Of a stretch of 64,000 bases of DNA, positions 1-9,825 are shown one piece after another (the stretch's first letter is position 1; the number at the start of each line of letters is the position of its first letter). This DNA comes from Melieria omissa (Eukaryota; Arthropoda; Insecta; Diptera; Ulidiidae): NCBI GenBank assembly GCA_963971225.1, contig CAXARI010000103.1:74245-138244 (forward strand), read 5' to 3'. The position numbers were made by a program, and so were the translations under genes. The notes beneath the pieces were generated by a model. It did not search any database, was not told the DNA's origin, and saw only the letters and a list, made by a program, of their open reading frames with translations.

Positions 1-116
1 TTGGGCCCGTAGTTTTTCCCATATTTTCCTCAAAAACGGCTTTTAAAATTATTTCGTAAATGTGATGCCGGCAAAGTAAATACAAGAGGTCTTTTTTTTT
101 ACTGCAAAACTCTCAA

Positions 117-600
117 CATCATGATCAAGAGCCTCAATAGTAGCTATCAGAATATGAACTTCATTCCTATCACTGATCTTGCACCTATCCAAAGCAGCTG
201 CAAGCTTAGGAGTCATTATTGTTTGACGCCCTCTTTTTTTTGGCTGGTGGAGATAAATCTTTTGAGACTCACGGAACTTCCAAACACAATTGATACTTAC
301 TCAGTTGTTCAATTTCATTATCGCTTCGTTCTTTTCTCTTCTCCTCTCGTATTTTTCGCTCAGAAACTTGTCTCTCTTTCGCAATTAGCTGGTAATCAAT
401 TCCATAAATAAACCCAGGCCGTTCTTTCAACCGCTGATTGGTTAAGAACTGCTTATCTTCTTCAATGGAAATCAAGTTTGTCACCGAAATTTGTTTCTTT
501 TCTTTTTAACCACCGACGATCTTAAAGCATGCTTTTGAAGTGGCCTCCATTGTTGATACAGAGCTTCTAACCTTGGTATACATTTCGTTAACTCTTGCGT
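117..600 (-). pseudogene. decayed fragment of an unrecognised protein
   Basis: Read on the minus strand, three short stretches look protein-like but lie in different frames: a tryptophan-containing stretch (LEALYQQWRPLQ) near 510-590, a charged stretch with EEDKQFL and many KERK/EEKRK runs at 269-484, and KRGRQTIMTPKLAAALDRC near 180-235, which continues to about 117. Their order and composition remind me of an uncharacterised, often repetitive arthropod protein, but I cannot name a family or function. Frameshifts and stops between the pieces show that it is not translated as one protein. No start, promoter or partner gene is visible. It could be part of a transposon whose ends lie outside the window. 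Confidence 0.35.
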
Positions 601-998
601 CGGAATTCGTGCTTTTTCCCCAATATATCATCACTTCGCGTACAGCTAGTGAGGCACTGCCCCGTACGGTTACGGTGACATTGTGCGACCGAAGGTGTTC
701 ACTTCGAATGTAAGCGCGACTTAAAATTTGATTTCGCTCATTTTTTCATATAAAGGATCTAATTTGAGGGGTAGCACCAACAAAAAATTAAACTTGAAAA
801 ATAAGAGCCACCCTAGTCTACATATACAAGTGTGTGTATCAGTGTGTGTTTTGTAGGTGGTTGAGACATGGAGGGGAAGAAAGGCTAAGGATATACCTTC
901 CGAACAAAAAAAAATGTATCGCAATACCTCACACACACTGCACATACGAATTTTTTAAATAGTAACGTTGCGAATACGCAACAGAGGAAGGAAATGGG
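601..998. other. no gene seen; breakpoint sequence next to the R1-clade LINE
   Basis: I see no coding signal here on either strand. There is a short GT/CA-rich stretch around 825-860 and 925-950. The right edge at about 998 is where the reverse transcriptase frame of the neighbouring LINE stops abruptly, so this DNA either replaced or was joined to the lost 3' end of that element. Confidence 0.5.
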
Positions 999-3243
999 TT
1001 AAAAGACAATAGAATCCGTGACTGTGGAGAGCAGTCTCCTCCTGGCTCCTTGCGGTCCCCCTATGTTGGGGAGTATGCGGAAGAGCGCCCCGTTTACTGC
1101 TGCCGCCTTTGTACCGACTGATGTTAGGTGCTCCTTGAAAGTTAATCGTGAATCTATCAGTACTCCTAGGTATTTGATAGCGGGATTGGATCGTATGTCG
1201 TGGCCTCCAACATTCACCACCATTTGTTCTCTTCTTCTTCTCGCGCTCACCAGTACTTCCTCCGTTTTTTGGGCGGCCAAGTCAAGCTCTGCATTGTTTA
1301 GCCAGCGCTGAATTCTGGATACTGCGTCATTACAAATTAGCTCAACGTCCAGTATCTGCTTGCCTACTGCTACTAGCGCAATGTCGTCCGCATACCCGAC
1401 TAATGTATTGTTTGTGGGGAGATCCAATCTGAGGACGCCGTCATACATTGCGTTCGAAAGGGTTGGACCCAGAACAGAGCCCTGTGGGACGCCACCAGAT
1501 ACCGCATACTTTTTCGGCCCATCCTCCGTGTCGTACTCGAGTAGCCTCTCGTAAAAGTAGCTGCGAATCACTCGCAGCAAGTATGCTGGGACGCCAAAGT
1601 TCTTTAAAGCCAAGTTGGCTGAATTGAACGCATTTCGAATGTCCAAGGTGACGACAGCGCAGTATTTCATGGTGCCGGATGGTCCACCCGTTCCTCTCGT
1701 TGCTTCGCGGGCTATGCCTACCACCGTGCGTATGGCATCAACCGTAGACCGCCGTCGCCTAAAGCCGAACTGTTGATTGGAGAGCCCTTCCTTTCCTACC
1801 AGGTACTCTTGAAGGCGGGCGCATATGATGCGCTCAAATATTTTTCCTACCGTGTCTAAAAGACATAATGGTCTGTAAGCCGACGATTCATCCGGTGACT
1901 TGCCAGGTTTCAGTAACAGTACCAGGCGCTGTCGCTTCCAACGTTTTGGGAAGGTCCCTTCCTTGATGCACGCGACATCGGGTCTTGTGCGCACGGCGGA
2001 CTTGAGCGCTGCGTTTGGCACCCCGTCCGGGCCGGGTGCTTTTCCATCGCTAATTCTCGAAAGCGTGGCTAACACCTCTTCTGGCGCTACTTCGTTCATT
2101 TTGTCTAGATTGAGTTGGCCCATGCCTTCTTGTCAGGGAAAAAGTTCGCTCACCACCTTCTCTAATAGATCTGGGCATGTGGGTTGTGGAGCTCTTGGCC
2201 CCTTCACTTTCTTCATAACAGTTTTATAAGCCTGTCCCCACGGATTTGCGTCAGCGCTGTCACGGAGTTCCTTAAAACAGCGATTTTTGCTGGCTGTTAT
2301 TGCTTTTTTGAGCGCTAACCTGTTTCCTCTAAAGTAAGAATGCAGGTTCCTAAAATTTGGTCTGCCCTTCGCCCTTTGAGCCTTTCTTCGTGATTTTATG
2401 CAAGCTCTACGCAACTGCGCAATTTCATCCGTCCACCAGTATGCGGGAGGTCTGTTAATTGTGGCATTTCGCCTTGGCATTGCCGCGTCACACGCATTTT
2501 CTAGTTGCTTGGCCACTTGCATGGCTTTGGTTGTTGCTGTATCTCCGTTGTGGAATGGAATGCCTCCACATCAAATGCGCTCGTCTTCCACGAGACCCGC
2601 TGGACCTTCTGCAAACACGTTGGATGCCTTTGTCCTTGGTCCACATCGATCATAATGGCATTATGATCGCTGTGGGTGCACATTCCCGCGATTTGCCACC
2701 TTACGCGGTTTGCGTAGCTCTGTCTGCGTGGGCCAGATCAATAATCGATCGCCTACTGCTAGTATCAAACATGTTCCGCCCAGGCTCGTTTAGCAAAACT
2801 AGATCCATTGTAGCAAATGCCTCCTCAACTATCCTTCCTCTTTTGTTAGTGCGGCTACTTCCCCATGTCATCGACCAGGCATTATAATCACCTGCAACAA
2901 TAACGGGACGCTTACCTCGCAATTCCGTTACCATTTTTCCCATCATCTGTTGAAACTCATCTATTGGCATGCTCGGTTGTGCGTAGCAGCTAACTATGTA
3001 GAGCCCTTCGATTCGCACCCATGTAAATCCCTGGTTTGCCACTTTCGGACTGGCCTGTGGGGTTTTGTCGTCCAGGATCCAGATAGCGGCCTTATGTGAT
3101 TGATCCGACGTGTAGTTGTACGAATCTATCGCAACGTACGGCTCCGCCAGTACGGCAACGTCTGCTCTCAGCTCCACCTGGCTCTGCCACAGCAAGTCTT
3201 GTGCAGCCGCGTAGTGGTTCAAGTTAATTTGAATAATTCTCAT
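999..3243 (-). pseudogene. R1-clade LINE ORF2: endonuclease and reverse transcriptase, frameshifted
   Basis: The family product nicks the target DNA and copies the element RNA onto it. The ATG at 3243 opens an AP-type endonuclease: IIQINLNHY at the start, AGDYNAWS for a catalytic Asp/Asn pair, and SDHNAI for the closing Asp-His. A frame change near 2690 separates the last motif from the rest. A linker lies at 2133-2522. The RT lies at 999-2123, with KAPGPDGVP, TLDIRNAFNS, GVPQGSVLGP and the catalytic YADD around residue 250. The frame closes shortly after KYLGVLIDSRL and ends in unrelated sequence at 999. At least three frame breaks make it non-functional. The start overlaps the ORF1 stop by about 20 bases in another frame, as expected for the clade. 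Confidence 0.85.
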
Positions 3244-4174
3244 GCGCGTTTCTTGTGCTTTGCCTCCTGGTACCGCGGGCACAATGAGCTCCCGCAGCGT
3301 GTGATCCTCCACAAAGTGCACATCTTTCCGGATTTCTGCATGTGGTCGCCATGTGGCCACCCTCGCCATACCTTCTACAGAGTCCCGTTCGGTCCGCCTC
3401 TTTGCATGCTGCTGCCATGTGGCCATAGCCCCAGCACCTAAAGCATCTTGTTGGCGATGCGGTCTCAGACACGCGACAGCGGACCCACCCCACCCGTAGG
3501 TGGTTTAGGTCAACCACTCTCCTAGCGTCTTCCGCCGGAAGTGCACCGTGATCATGTGTGTTCTCACTAGCACTACCGCCTCGTCCTTCAGAACACCCCC
3601 ATTGGCCGCCTGGAATGTATTTGCGGTTGTATCATTCGCGAGATTTAGCTCAAGGAGGAAGTCCCCTTTTTGTTTAGTTCGAACAGTGCGTACCCCTTCG
3701 ACCAGGGCCTTAAGTTCCGTGCTGGTCTTCCGTAGGATGTTAGCATAAGACTCGTTTCCTTTTGTGGTGATTATGATGGCGTCCGCCTTCGGTCGAATTG
3801 TCAGACTTTAGGACTTTAGACTTAGTCCAGGTTTCATTATTAGCTGGCGCCTCCGGTAACTTTGGTGTAACTATCGCATCCAGCGCTTTCTGCTTCTTCG
3901 CTGCGGGAGACTTGACTTTTTCAGGACCCTTAGGGCTAGCTGTTGCTCTCGCCCGCTTGGCAGAGTGTGTTCCAATTCGTAACAGCGCGCGGTGTAGCGT
4001 TGGGGTCTCTGGGTGCGACGACCCCTGGTTCTGGGATTTCGTGGTCGATTTCCCCTTGGCCTCTGATTACCCTCGAGGCAATGACAGGGGAACGCCTAGT
4101 TCTTGAAAAGGCGGCGGTGTACTCTCATTGTCCTTTGTATTTGCCATATTCGTCATCAAATTTTGAGTACTCAT
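3224..4174 (-). pseudogene. R1-clade LINE ORF1: Gag-like protein with CCHC knuckles, broken
   Basis: ORF1 proteins of this clade bind the element RNA. A plausible start is the ATG at 4174 (MSTQNLMTNM), but that frame stops after about 36 codons. The middle domain is readable around 3545-3780 in another frame (TKGNESYANILRK, VRTKQKGDFLLEL), matching the conserved Gag core of the clade. The C-terminal part at 3224-3517 has three zinc knuckles: CX2CX4HX4C (CFRCWGYGHMAAAC), a second in which the second Cys is replaced by Tyr (CRRYGEGGHMATTC), and a third CX2C...H knuckle. The stop at 3224-3226 overlaps the ORF2 start. Frameshifts and the lost Cys show decay. Confidence 0.75.
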
Positions 4175-4949
4175 TGCGGTTGGGTCCCCCTCGAGGCCGC
4201 TATCCCATTTCGAAAGTGCAGTCGCCTTAATGACCCCGTGGTTGTCTATGCCTAAGGAGGGAGGCCAGCGCTAGGGTTGACGCATGTCCTTATGGGTACC
4301 TGCGTTCAGAGCCAGGTCAGCATGAATAGGAAGCAAGTTCAACCTAACCTGCACCGCCAACCTAATGGCGACGGGCTGGGAACGTACCTCGAGGCCTGCC
4401 AAGGTTTTATCGGGATGGAGGCAACTGTAGCAATATCTGGACCGCCATTTCAATGGGATTTCACTCCACACTTACTAAGAGGCCAGTCACTACAGCCACC
4501 AGCCCATGTCAACTATTCCAACTTATTTCCAGTGCCATAATCGCCAAGGTCCTACTGATCTCAGACCCTGGCGTCCGTGTCGTGTTTATGAAGTCCTCTG
4601 TGTACTCACGGCTAACGTTCACCTGTGCATCGTTGGGAACTTATTGCCATCGCGCGCTTCCTTTGGCTTACGATCGAATGGTCCTGATCTAGTCGCGTCC
4701 CATGTCAGCAACCGATGATATCAGATACTCCGTGCCATATTGGTCTGCCAACTTCTCATCAGAGAGCTCTGCTGAAGTCTCCCGCTCTCGTCAGCCCCGA
4801 CCCCACGATCAATGCAGGTTGGTTACTGCATCTCACGGTGGGTTGCTCGGGTTACCAGGGGGCACCACGTGGAGGTGAGAGTCGGAACATTTGGGCCGTA
4901 CATTTCATGCTAGCCGCATAGGGCACATAACTGCAAGTACCTTTGCCCC
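4175..4949 (-). other. presumed 5' leader of the R1-clade LINE
   Basis: This is about 775 bases between the ORF1 start and the microsatellite. No coding signal is visible in either direction, and the base composition is more balanced than in the AT-rich DNA further right. By position it is the 5' untranslated region and internal promoter region of the LINE, but I cannot recognise a promoter motif, and the exact element edge is uncertain. Confidence 0.45.
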
Positions 4950-5150
<201 letters not shown>

Positions 5151-5219
5151 AATTATTTTATTTGCAAATAAACTTCGAACGCACCAGCAGCCCTTGCCCT
5201 GGCTTTTGTATGGAGAATT

Positions 5220-5310
5220 TGCTGTACGAACCCTAATCAACTCTGGGGCCTGGTTTGACCGAATTTGCGACTTTGGGGCCTGGTTTGACCAAATTAGCAA
5301 GCGTGGCTCC
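5220..5310. repeat. two 30-bp direct repeats
   Basis: The phrase GGGGCCTGGTTTGACC occurs twice, about 30 bases apart (near 5245 and 5275), each followed by similar AAATT-type sequence. This is a small tandem duplication in otherwise unassigned DNA between the microsatellite and the Tc1 element. Confidence 0.7.
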
Positions 5311-5358
5311 TCGCAGTTTCGCGTCATCTAGGCAATTTCCTTTTGCTGGTGACAAATA

Positions 5359-5584
5359 CAGTATTGTGCAAAACCTAAGCAACTTTTGTATTACTCATGA
5401 ATAAAACTCCATATTTGCCAATAGTTCAATTCGAAGTGGGAATAATTTTATATTTATGTAATGCTCAGAATGTAATTACAACAAATATATAAAAAAACCG
5501 AACATATCAATTCACAAACGGTAAAAACATTTACGAAAACGAAACAAACTCCAAAATTAGCTGTGCAAAACCTAAGCAACTTTA
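5359..5584. repeat. left terminal inverted repeat of the Tc1-like element
   Basis: It contains the outer transposase site from 5359 and the inner direct-repeat site ending near 5584. The middle part (AATGTAATTACAACAAATAT near 5469) is matched in inverse near 6190-6215 on the right side. Confidence 0.85.
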
Positions 5585-5586
5585 TA

Positions 5587-6054
5587 CTAGTATTTAGTGT
5601 AATACCCTTTGCTTTGTATGACTGCAGCAAATCTTTTAGGCATTAACTCAATTAGGTTTAAAATTGTGGTTTCAGGTATTTTTCCCCATTTTTCTTTTAA
5701 CTTAAAAAACAATTCGCCCCTATTACGAAAGCGTGATCCACCCAGACGCTTATTAAGAATGCCGAACAAATTTTCGATGGTATTCAAGTCCGGTGATCAA
5801 GGACTGTAATCCCATTTGAACTGAGCCACTCTTTTACCAACTTCGATGTGTGTTTCGGATCATTGTCGTGTTGAAACACCCATCGAAGTGGCATATTGTC
5901 TTCAGCATAGGGCATCATCTGGTTTTCTAAAATATCCTTATAGACAAAGCGATCCACTTTTGTCGAAATTTCGTGTACAGGGCCAAGACCAAAACCAGAG
6001 AAGCATGTCCAAATCATAACACTCCCACCACCATGCTTTATAGTTCCTTTGCAG
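5587..6054 (-). pseudogene. Tc1-type transposase, C-terminal half, frameshifted
   Basis: The intact enzyme cuts and pastes the element through a DD34E catalytic triad. What remains begins with KHGGGSVMIW, runs through the second catalytic Asp in QHDNDPKHTS, and after a frame change near 5787 continues with NTIENLFGILNKRL, which carries the catalytic Glu. It ends at a stop at 5587. The N-terminal DNA-binding domain and the first catalytic Asp are missing, because the inner right repeat starts only about 50 bases upstream. The protein cannot be active, but the element could have been moved in trans while its ends were intact. Confidence 0.88.
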
Positions 6055-6102
6055 TAACGTAATGATAACCGTTATTCTAAAACAGTAGCTGAAGCTAACA
6101 GA

Positions 6103-6317
6103 GTTGGTTACGTTTTGCATAGCGAATTTAGGTATATATTTAAATTTCGTTGATTTTGTTCTCATTAGTGAGGTTATATGTATTGCTTTGTAAATATTTG
6201 TTGTAATTACATTCTAAGCTTTAAAAAAATACCCCATTTTTTCGAATTTATCTCAACTATTTGAAAATATTTTGTTCATAAGAAATGAAAAAGTTGCTTA
6301 GGTTTTGCACAATACTG
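6103..6317. repeat. right terminal inverted repeat of the Tc1-like element
   Basis: The outer site ends at 6317 (CACAATACTG). The inner site at 6103-6123 differs from the outer core at three positions, so the right inner site has drifted more than the left. Confidence 0.8.
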
Positions 6318-6319
6318 TA

Positions 6320-7189
6320 AATGCAGAAAGTCGCACAAATATGATTGAACGAAAAAGCAGCCAACATCAAGTCAATGTACACATACTTGGGCGTACCCAG
6401 GAATAAATTTAGAGGGGATACATAATTAAATTGTAAAACTCATAATATAGAATACAAATAGAATAGAATATAGAATTATTATATTAACAGAACATACAAT
6501 TTAAGTTTTTTTAATAAATTTTTAAATGAATGAATGAAAAGATATTCACATCACACAACGGACCGAAATCCGTTTAACCTTTATGTCAACAGCAACATAC
6601 CAAATACAAATCGCTGTATCTTGGAAAGTAATACTCTGAGCGACCTGACTCTTGATATCCTCTACAAAAGTATTTTACACCATATTCTTAAGTCTGGTTG
6701 AGATTGGACTACCTGGTATATATGGCCTTTTTTCGATTCATACCCCTTACGTCAACAGCAGCATACCCGGGTATGTATATGAAAACTCATGTAAATATGT
6801 TGATATATGATAATTGAAAACTGAACTTTTATTTTCCATGTAAATTTTAAAATAGTGTAAGTGATTATAAAGTAAAATAGTACATATATATAAAATAAAA
6901 AAATTATGAATGAATTAGAAATTATGAAGTTTTCAACGGCATTTGTTGCTTTGCGGTATATCGATGGAATATTCTGCACACACGGGTCTTTCTATTTATT
7001 AATTTTTTATTTCTATATTTATTTAGCCAAATGTACATTATGTCTTACTGACTAAGAGGTAACATTAGAAATAGTATCAGTAATTGTTAGGGACCGGAAT
7101 TATATGCAAATGCATATTTTTTTGGAGCATCGGATTTGAACGGGACCAAGACAGAAACTTTTTTTATTGAAAAATATTAAGAATTAGCT
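6320..7189. other. AT-rich DNA without a recognisable gene
   Basis: Long A/T runs and only short random frames. Two stretches share a phrase around a CAACAGCA core (near 6585 and 6755: atgtcaacagcaacatacc and acgtcaacagcagcatacc), so this may be a very old repeat. I cannot assign it. Confidence 0.5.
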
Positions 7190-7830
7190 AACATATGCAC
7201 TGCCTATTTGCATATTTTTACATATTTTGCATATTTTTTGCATATTTTGCATATTTTTGCATATTGTTACGAATACTAGGTCTAGTGGGCTGTTACGTAT
7301 CTCTGGATTGTGTAATTTGAAAATAAAACACAGTCAGTTTCTTACACGCAGACAATAAAATCAACCAACACTCACTTTATTATTCACAGTTTACACTTTA
7401 CTGTTCGTACACTTAAGTATTTGCTTAATTATTTCGTGTGGCAACTTCACTTGTCAAAACCAGACTGACTCGCTGCGCCGCATCCGGCTGCCTTTTATAC
7501 CTCTCAGCCCATCGCGCAGATCGTTCCCGCACATTCCGGAGTGGACTAAAAGTTTCCATCATTGCCAGGTTGGACTAAAAGTTATTATCGCGGCCGTCGC
7601 TGCCAGATTGGACTAAAAGTTACTATCGCGGCCGTCGTTGCCAGATTGGGTTATAGCACGGCACGTAGTGGCAGGGTTGCTTTGCACAGCGACAGACTGT
7701 CTCATCGTTACAATATTTTGCATACTTTTTGCATATTTTGCATACTTATTGCATATTTTTTGCATATTTTGCATATTTTTTGCATATTTTGCATATATTT
7801 TTAATTTTGTTGGCATAATTTTGCATGTTT
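7190..7830. repeat. TTTGCATA-type degenerate array, split by a solo LTR
   Basis: The motif TTTGCATATTT is repeated at uneven spacing of roughly 8-13 bases at 7190-7264 and again at 7713-7800, on either side of the inverted LTR. The two halves were one array before the LTR went in, as shown by the ATAT duplication at the joints. Confidence 0.85.
7265..7712 (-). mobile_element. solo LTR of the Ty3/gypsy family at 9.4-17.8 kb
   Basis: On the minus strand the sequence begins TGTAACGATGAGACAGTCTG and ends in TTCGTAACA, matching the LTR of the gypsy element at 9442 at both ends and around the TATA region (TATAAA at 7494-7499, minus). It is flanked by ATAT at 7261-7264 and 7713-7716, a 4-bp target duplication. 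No internal element sequence lies on either side, so it is a solo LTR left by recombination between two LTRs. At 448 bp it is more complete than either LTR of the neighbouring element. Confidence 0.9.
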
Positions 7831-8298
7831 TTTTTTCAATTTTTTGCCGTATTTGGCGTAAGTATGTCATTCATATAGACTTATGTTCTTCTATGCAAAC
7901 GGACAAAAGTGAGGTTGATGTGCTCCAGTGTGTAAGGGGTTGGGATGGGAGTTAAATTGGACAAGCCCAGTCTGTTGTTATTCCGATCATTATTGAGGGT
8001 GTTATAGTTTGGCTCACTTAGCTGTTTGTTGGGGTCAGCAATGCCCAGCATACAAGTATAATTAACGTTTTAGTACTCTACGAGCTGGTGTACGGCATAT
8101 GCTGACCGTAGAAAACTGGAAAACTTATTATTTGAGTAAAGGTTTGGTTTTGAATTCTATTTAAAACACAATAATTTTTTAAACTGTTTTGAACTTCCCA
8201 AATATCACTAAATTCCTGGAATATAAGAAATACTACAAGTTATCCCCGGCTCTGCACGGAAGAATTTCATACTTTTATTAAACAATTTTCATTCCACA
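7831..8298. other. unassigned intergenic DNA
   Basis: No gene, no clear repeat and no long frame in a strand-consistent context. Confidence 0.5.
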
Positions 8299-9350
8299 AC
8301 TAGCAGGTCCCCGCGGCTTTGCACGCAAATTTTAAGTCAATGGGCTCAATAAATTAAGTTTCTCTTAACACTTTGTCGTAAATATTTATTCGCTTGGTGC
8401 CGGCAGCGCTAATTCGGATTGGCTGCTAGTTTACTCACGACGCCACTGTAGTGTTACCGGACGTCATAGTGTTAATCTTTCGTTGACCCAGTCATACGAG
8501 AAAATAATTGTCTGATTATGTCTTATTTAATGGGCTTTCGCCATATTTAAAGTAATTGGATCGCTTAAATCATGTTTTCCTATACAAACTCTTAGCCCAT
8601 CGTTGACACCGTCAGATTTCGATTTTCAAAAAAATAAAAAACGCGTTTAGATTTTTTTATCATTTAACCAAGTTTGAAGAAAAAATCCCCATTGAATCAT
8701 GCTTATCCATACAAAGCTTTAACCCTTGATTTACCCTGTTAGCTTAAGAATTTAAAAAAAGGGAAAGTCATGTGCCGAATTTTTTTTCACTAAGAGTGTT
8801 TTCACAACGTTTGAAGTCAATTAAATGAAAATGAAAATAATTCATGATTTTTCATAGTTTCTTCATACACTCTTTTTACCCTTACACTCTGTTTGATTTC
8901 GACTTTCGAAAAACGGAGAAACACGTGTTTGATTATTTCGCATTTGAATAACTTTTACCAAGTTTGAAGACAAACGGGCAAAAAATTGTATTTCTCCATA
9001 CAAACTTTTAACCCTTGGCTTACCTCATTAGTTTTAGATTTTCACAAAAGTAAAAAATATGTTTTTAATTATTTCTGATTTTGAATGTTTTCTGCAATTT
9101 TTAAGTCAATAGGCCTATCGGTTCATGTTTTTTCGTAGTCTTTCCGTATACGAACCTTAACCCTTGGTTGACCCCGTTAAGTTTTGATTTTCGAAAAATT
9201 GAAAAATACGTGTCGAATTATTTTTTATTTGAAGTGTTTTCACTAAATTTGAAATCATTAGGCTCATTAAATCGCGTTTCTTCATACAACAACTTAACCT
9301 ATGTTTGGCCCTTTTAGACACCGAATTTCAAAAAATCCTTTTAGAACGAA
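8299..9350. repeat. degenerate tandem repeat, unit about 145 bp
   Basis: A set of phrases recurs in fixed order: a GTTTGAAGTCAA-like phrase, a CATTAAATCATG-like phrase, CCATACAAACT, TTAACCCTTG, CCCCGTTAG and TTTCGATTTTCGAAAAA. The first phrase occurs near 8670, 8809, 8959, 9098 and 9249, giving spacings of about 139-151 bases. Copies differ by many substitutions and small indels, so the array is old. It begins with AACTAGCAGGT followed by TTTGCACGCAA at 8299-8330, a head that also occurs at 44,331. Confidence 0.75.
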
Positions 9351-9441
9351 GGTTCATTAAGAAGAAGTACCTACACTGCAAATTTAATGTTTGTAGCTTC
9401 AGCGGTTCGTCCTGGATGGAGTGCATATGTTTTGCATATAT

Positions 9442-9764
9442 TGTAACGATAAGACAGTCTGTCGCTGTGCAAAGCAGCCGGTCGCTGTGCAAGGCGCCCT
9501 GTCGCTACGCGCCGTGCTATGAATGCTTTTACGGGCATACTTTTAGGCACGCACTTTAAAGTACAGCGACTTGCTATAATTCGATCTGGCAATGATGGCC
9601 CGCGATAATAATGGAAACTTCTAGTCCAATTAGAATGTGCGAGAACCGGACAGGTATAAAAGGCAGCCGGGTACGGCGCGTTTGAGAAATTATGTGTTTT
9701 TTTTAATTTTAAATTGCACCATCCAGAGATACGTACCAGCCCACTAGAACTAGTATTCATAACA
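9442..9764 (+). repeat. 5' LTR of the gypsy element
   Basis: It starts TGTAACGATAAGACAG and ends TATTCATAACA. It has a TATA box at 9655-9660. Against the 3' LTR it lacks about 115 bp right after the TATA region (joint at GGCGCGTTTGAG, corresponding to 17,669-17,783) and about 17 bp before it. These gaps remove much of the transcribed LTR region. Confidence 0.9.
9655..9660 (+). promoter_or_regulatory. TATA box of the gypsy LTR
   Basis: TATAAA in the context CAGGTATAAAAGGCAGCC, kept in the 5' LTR, the 3' LTR (17,645) and the solo LTR (7494-7499, minus). Its conservation across three LTRs supports a promoter role in the live element. Confidence 0.6.
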
Positions 9765-9766
9765 TT

Positions 9767-9785
9767 TGGTGTCAGAAGTGGGATT
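9767..9785 (+). promoter_or_regulatory. primer binding site, tRNA-Leu type
   Basis: TGGTGTCAGAAGTGGGATT lies two bases after the 5' LTR. It is complementary to the 3' end of eukaryotic tRNA-Leu including the CCA tail, and would prime minus-strand synthesis. Confidence 0.8.
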
Positions 9786-9825
9786 GTGTTACTGAAGATA
9801 AAAAAAAATAAAAAAAAACCCAGAC

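Larger units (their letters stand above)
999..4949 (-). mobile_element. R1-clade non-LTR retrotransposon, 3'-truncated and decayed
   Basis: On the minus strand the order is leader (about 4949-4175), ORF1 Gag with zinc knuckles, then overlapping ORF2 with endonuclease and reverse transcriptase. The opening of the endonuclease (IIQINLNHY), the three-knuckle Gag and the short ORF1/ORF2 overlap are typical of the R1 clade. LINEs usually lose their 5' end, but this copy keeps its leader and loses everything after the RT thumb, so the loss at 999 came after insertion. The 5' side ends at a long (TATC)n tract. Some R1-clade families (the Waldo type) are known to insert in tetranucleotide repeats, which makes this a possible target, though without the 3' end it is unproven. 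Confidence 0.85.
5359..6317 (-). mobile_element. Tc1-like transposon, internally deleted, with IR/DR-type ends
   Basis: Both ends carry the inverted terminal sequence CAGTATTGTGCAAAACC, flanked by TA at 5357-5358 and 6318-6319, the target duplication of Tc1/mariner elements. The inverted repeats are long (about 215-226 bp), and each has a second, inner copy of the terminal motif: tgtgcaaaacctaagcaac at 5562-5580 on the left and a three-mismatch inverted copy at 6103-6123 on the right. This double-site layout is the IR/DR type known from several Tc1 subfamilies. At 959 bp it is shorter than a full element of about 1.3-1.7 kb because the 5' half of the transposase is gone. Confidence 0.93.

Noticed and set aside
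1018..1554. Plus-strand open frames opposite the R1-clade RT
   Set aside because: They mirror the minus-strand RT codons, and only the minus strand shows the RT motifs.
7562..7955. Repetitive FCIFCI/HILHI-type peptides
   Set aside because: They are translations of the TTTGCATA array and the inverted LTR, not genes.
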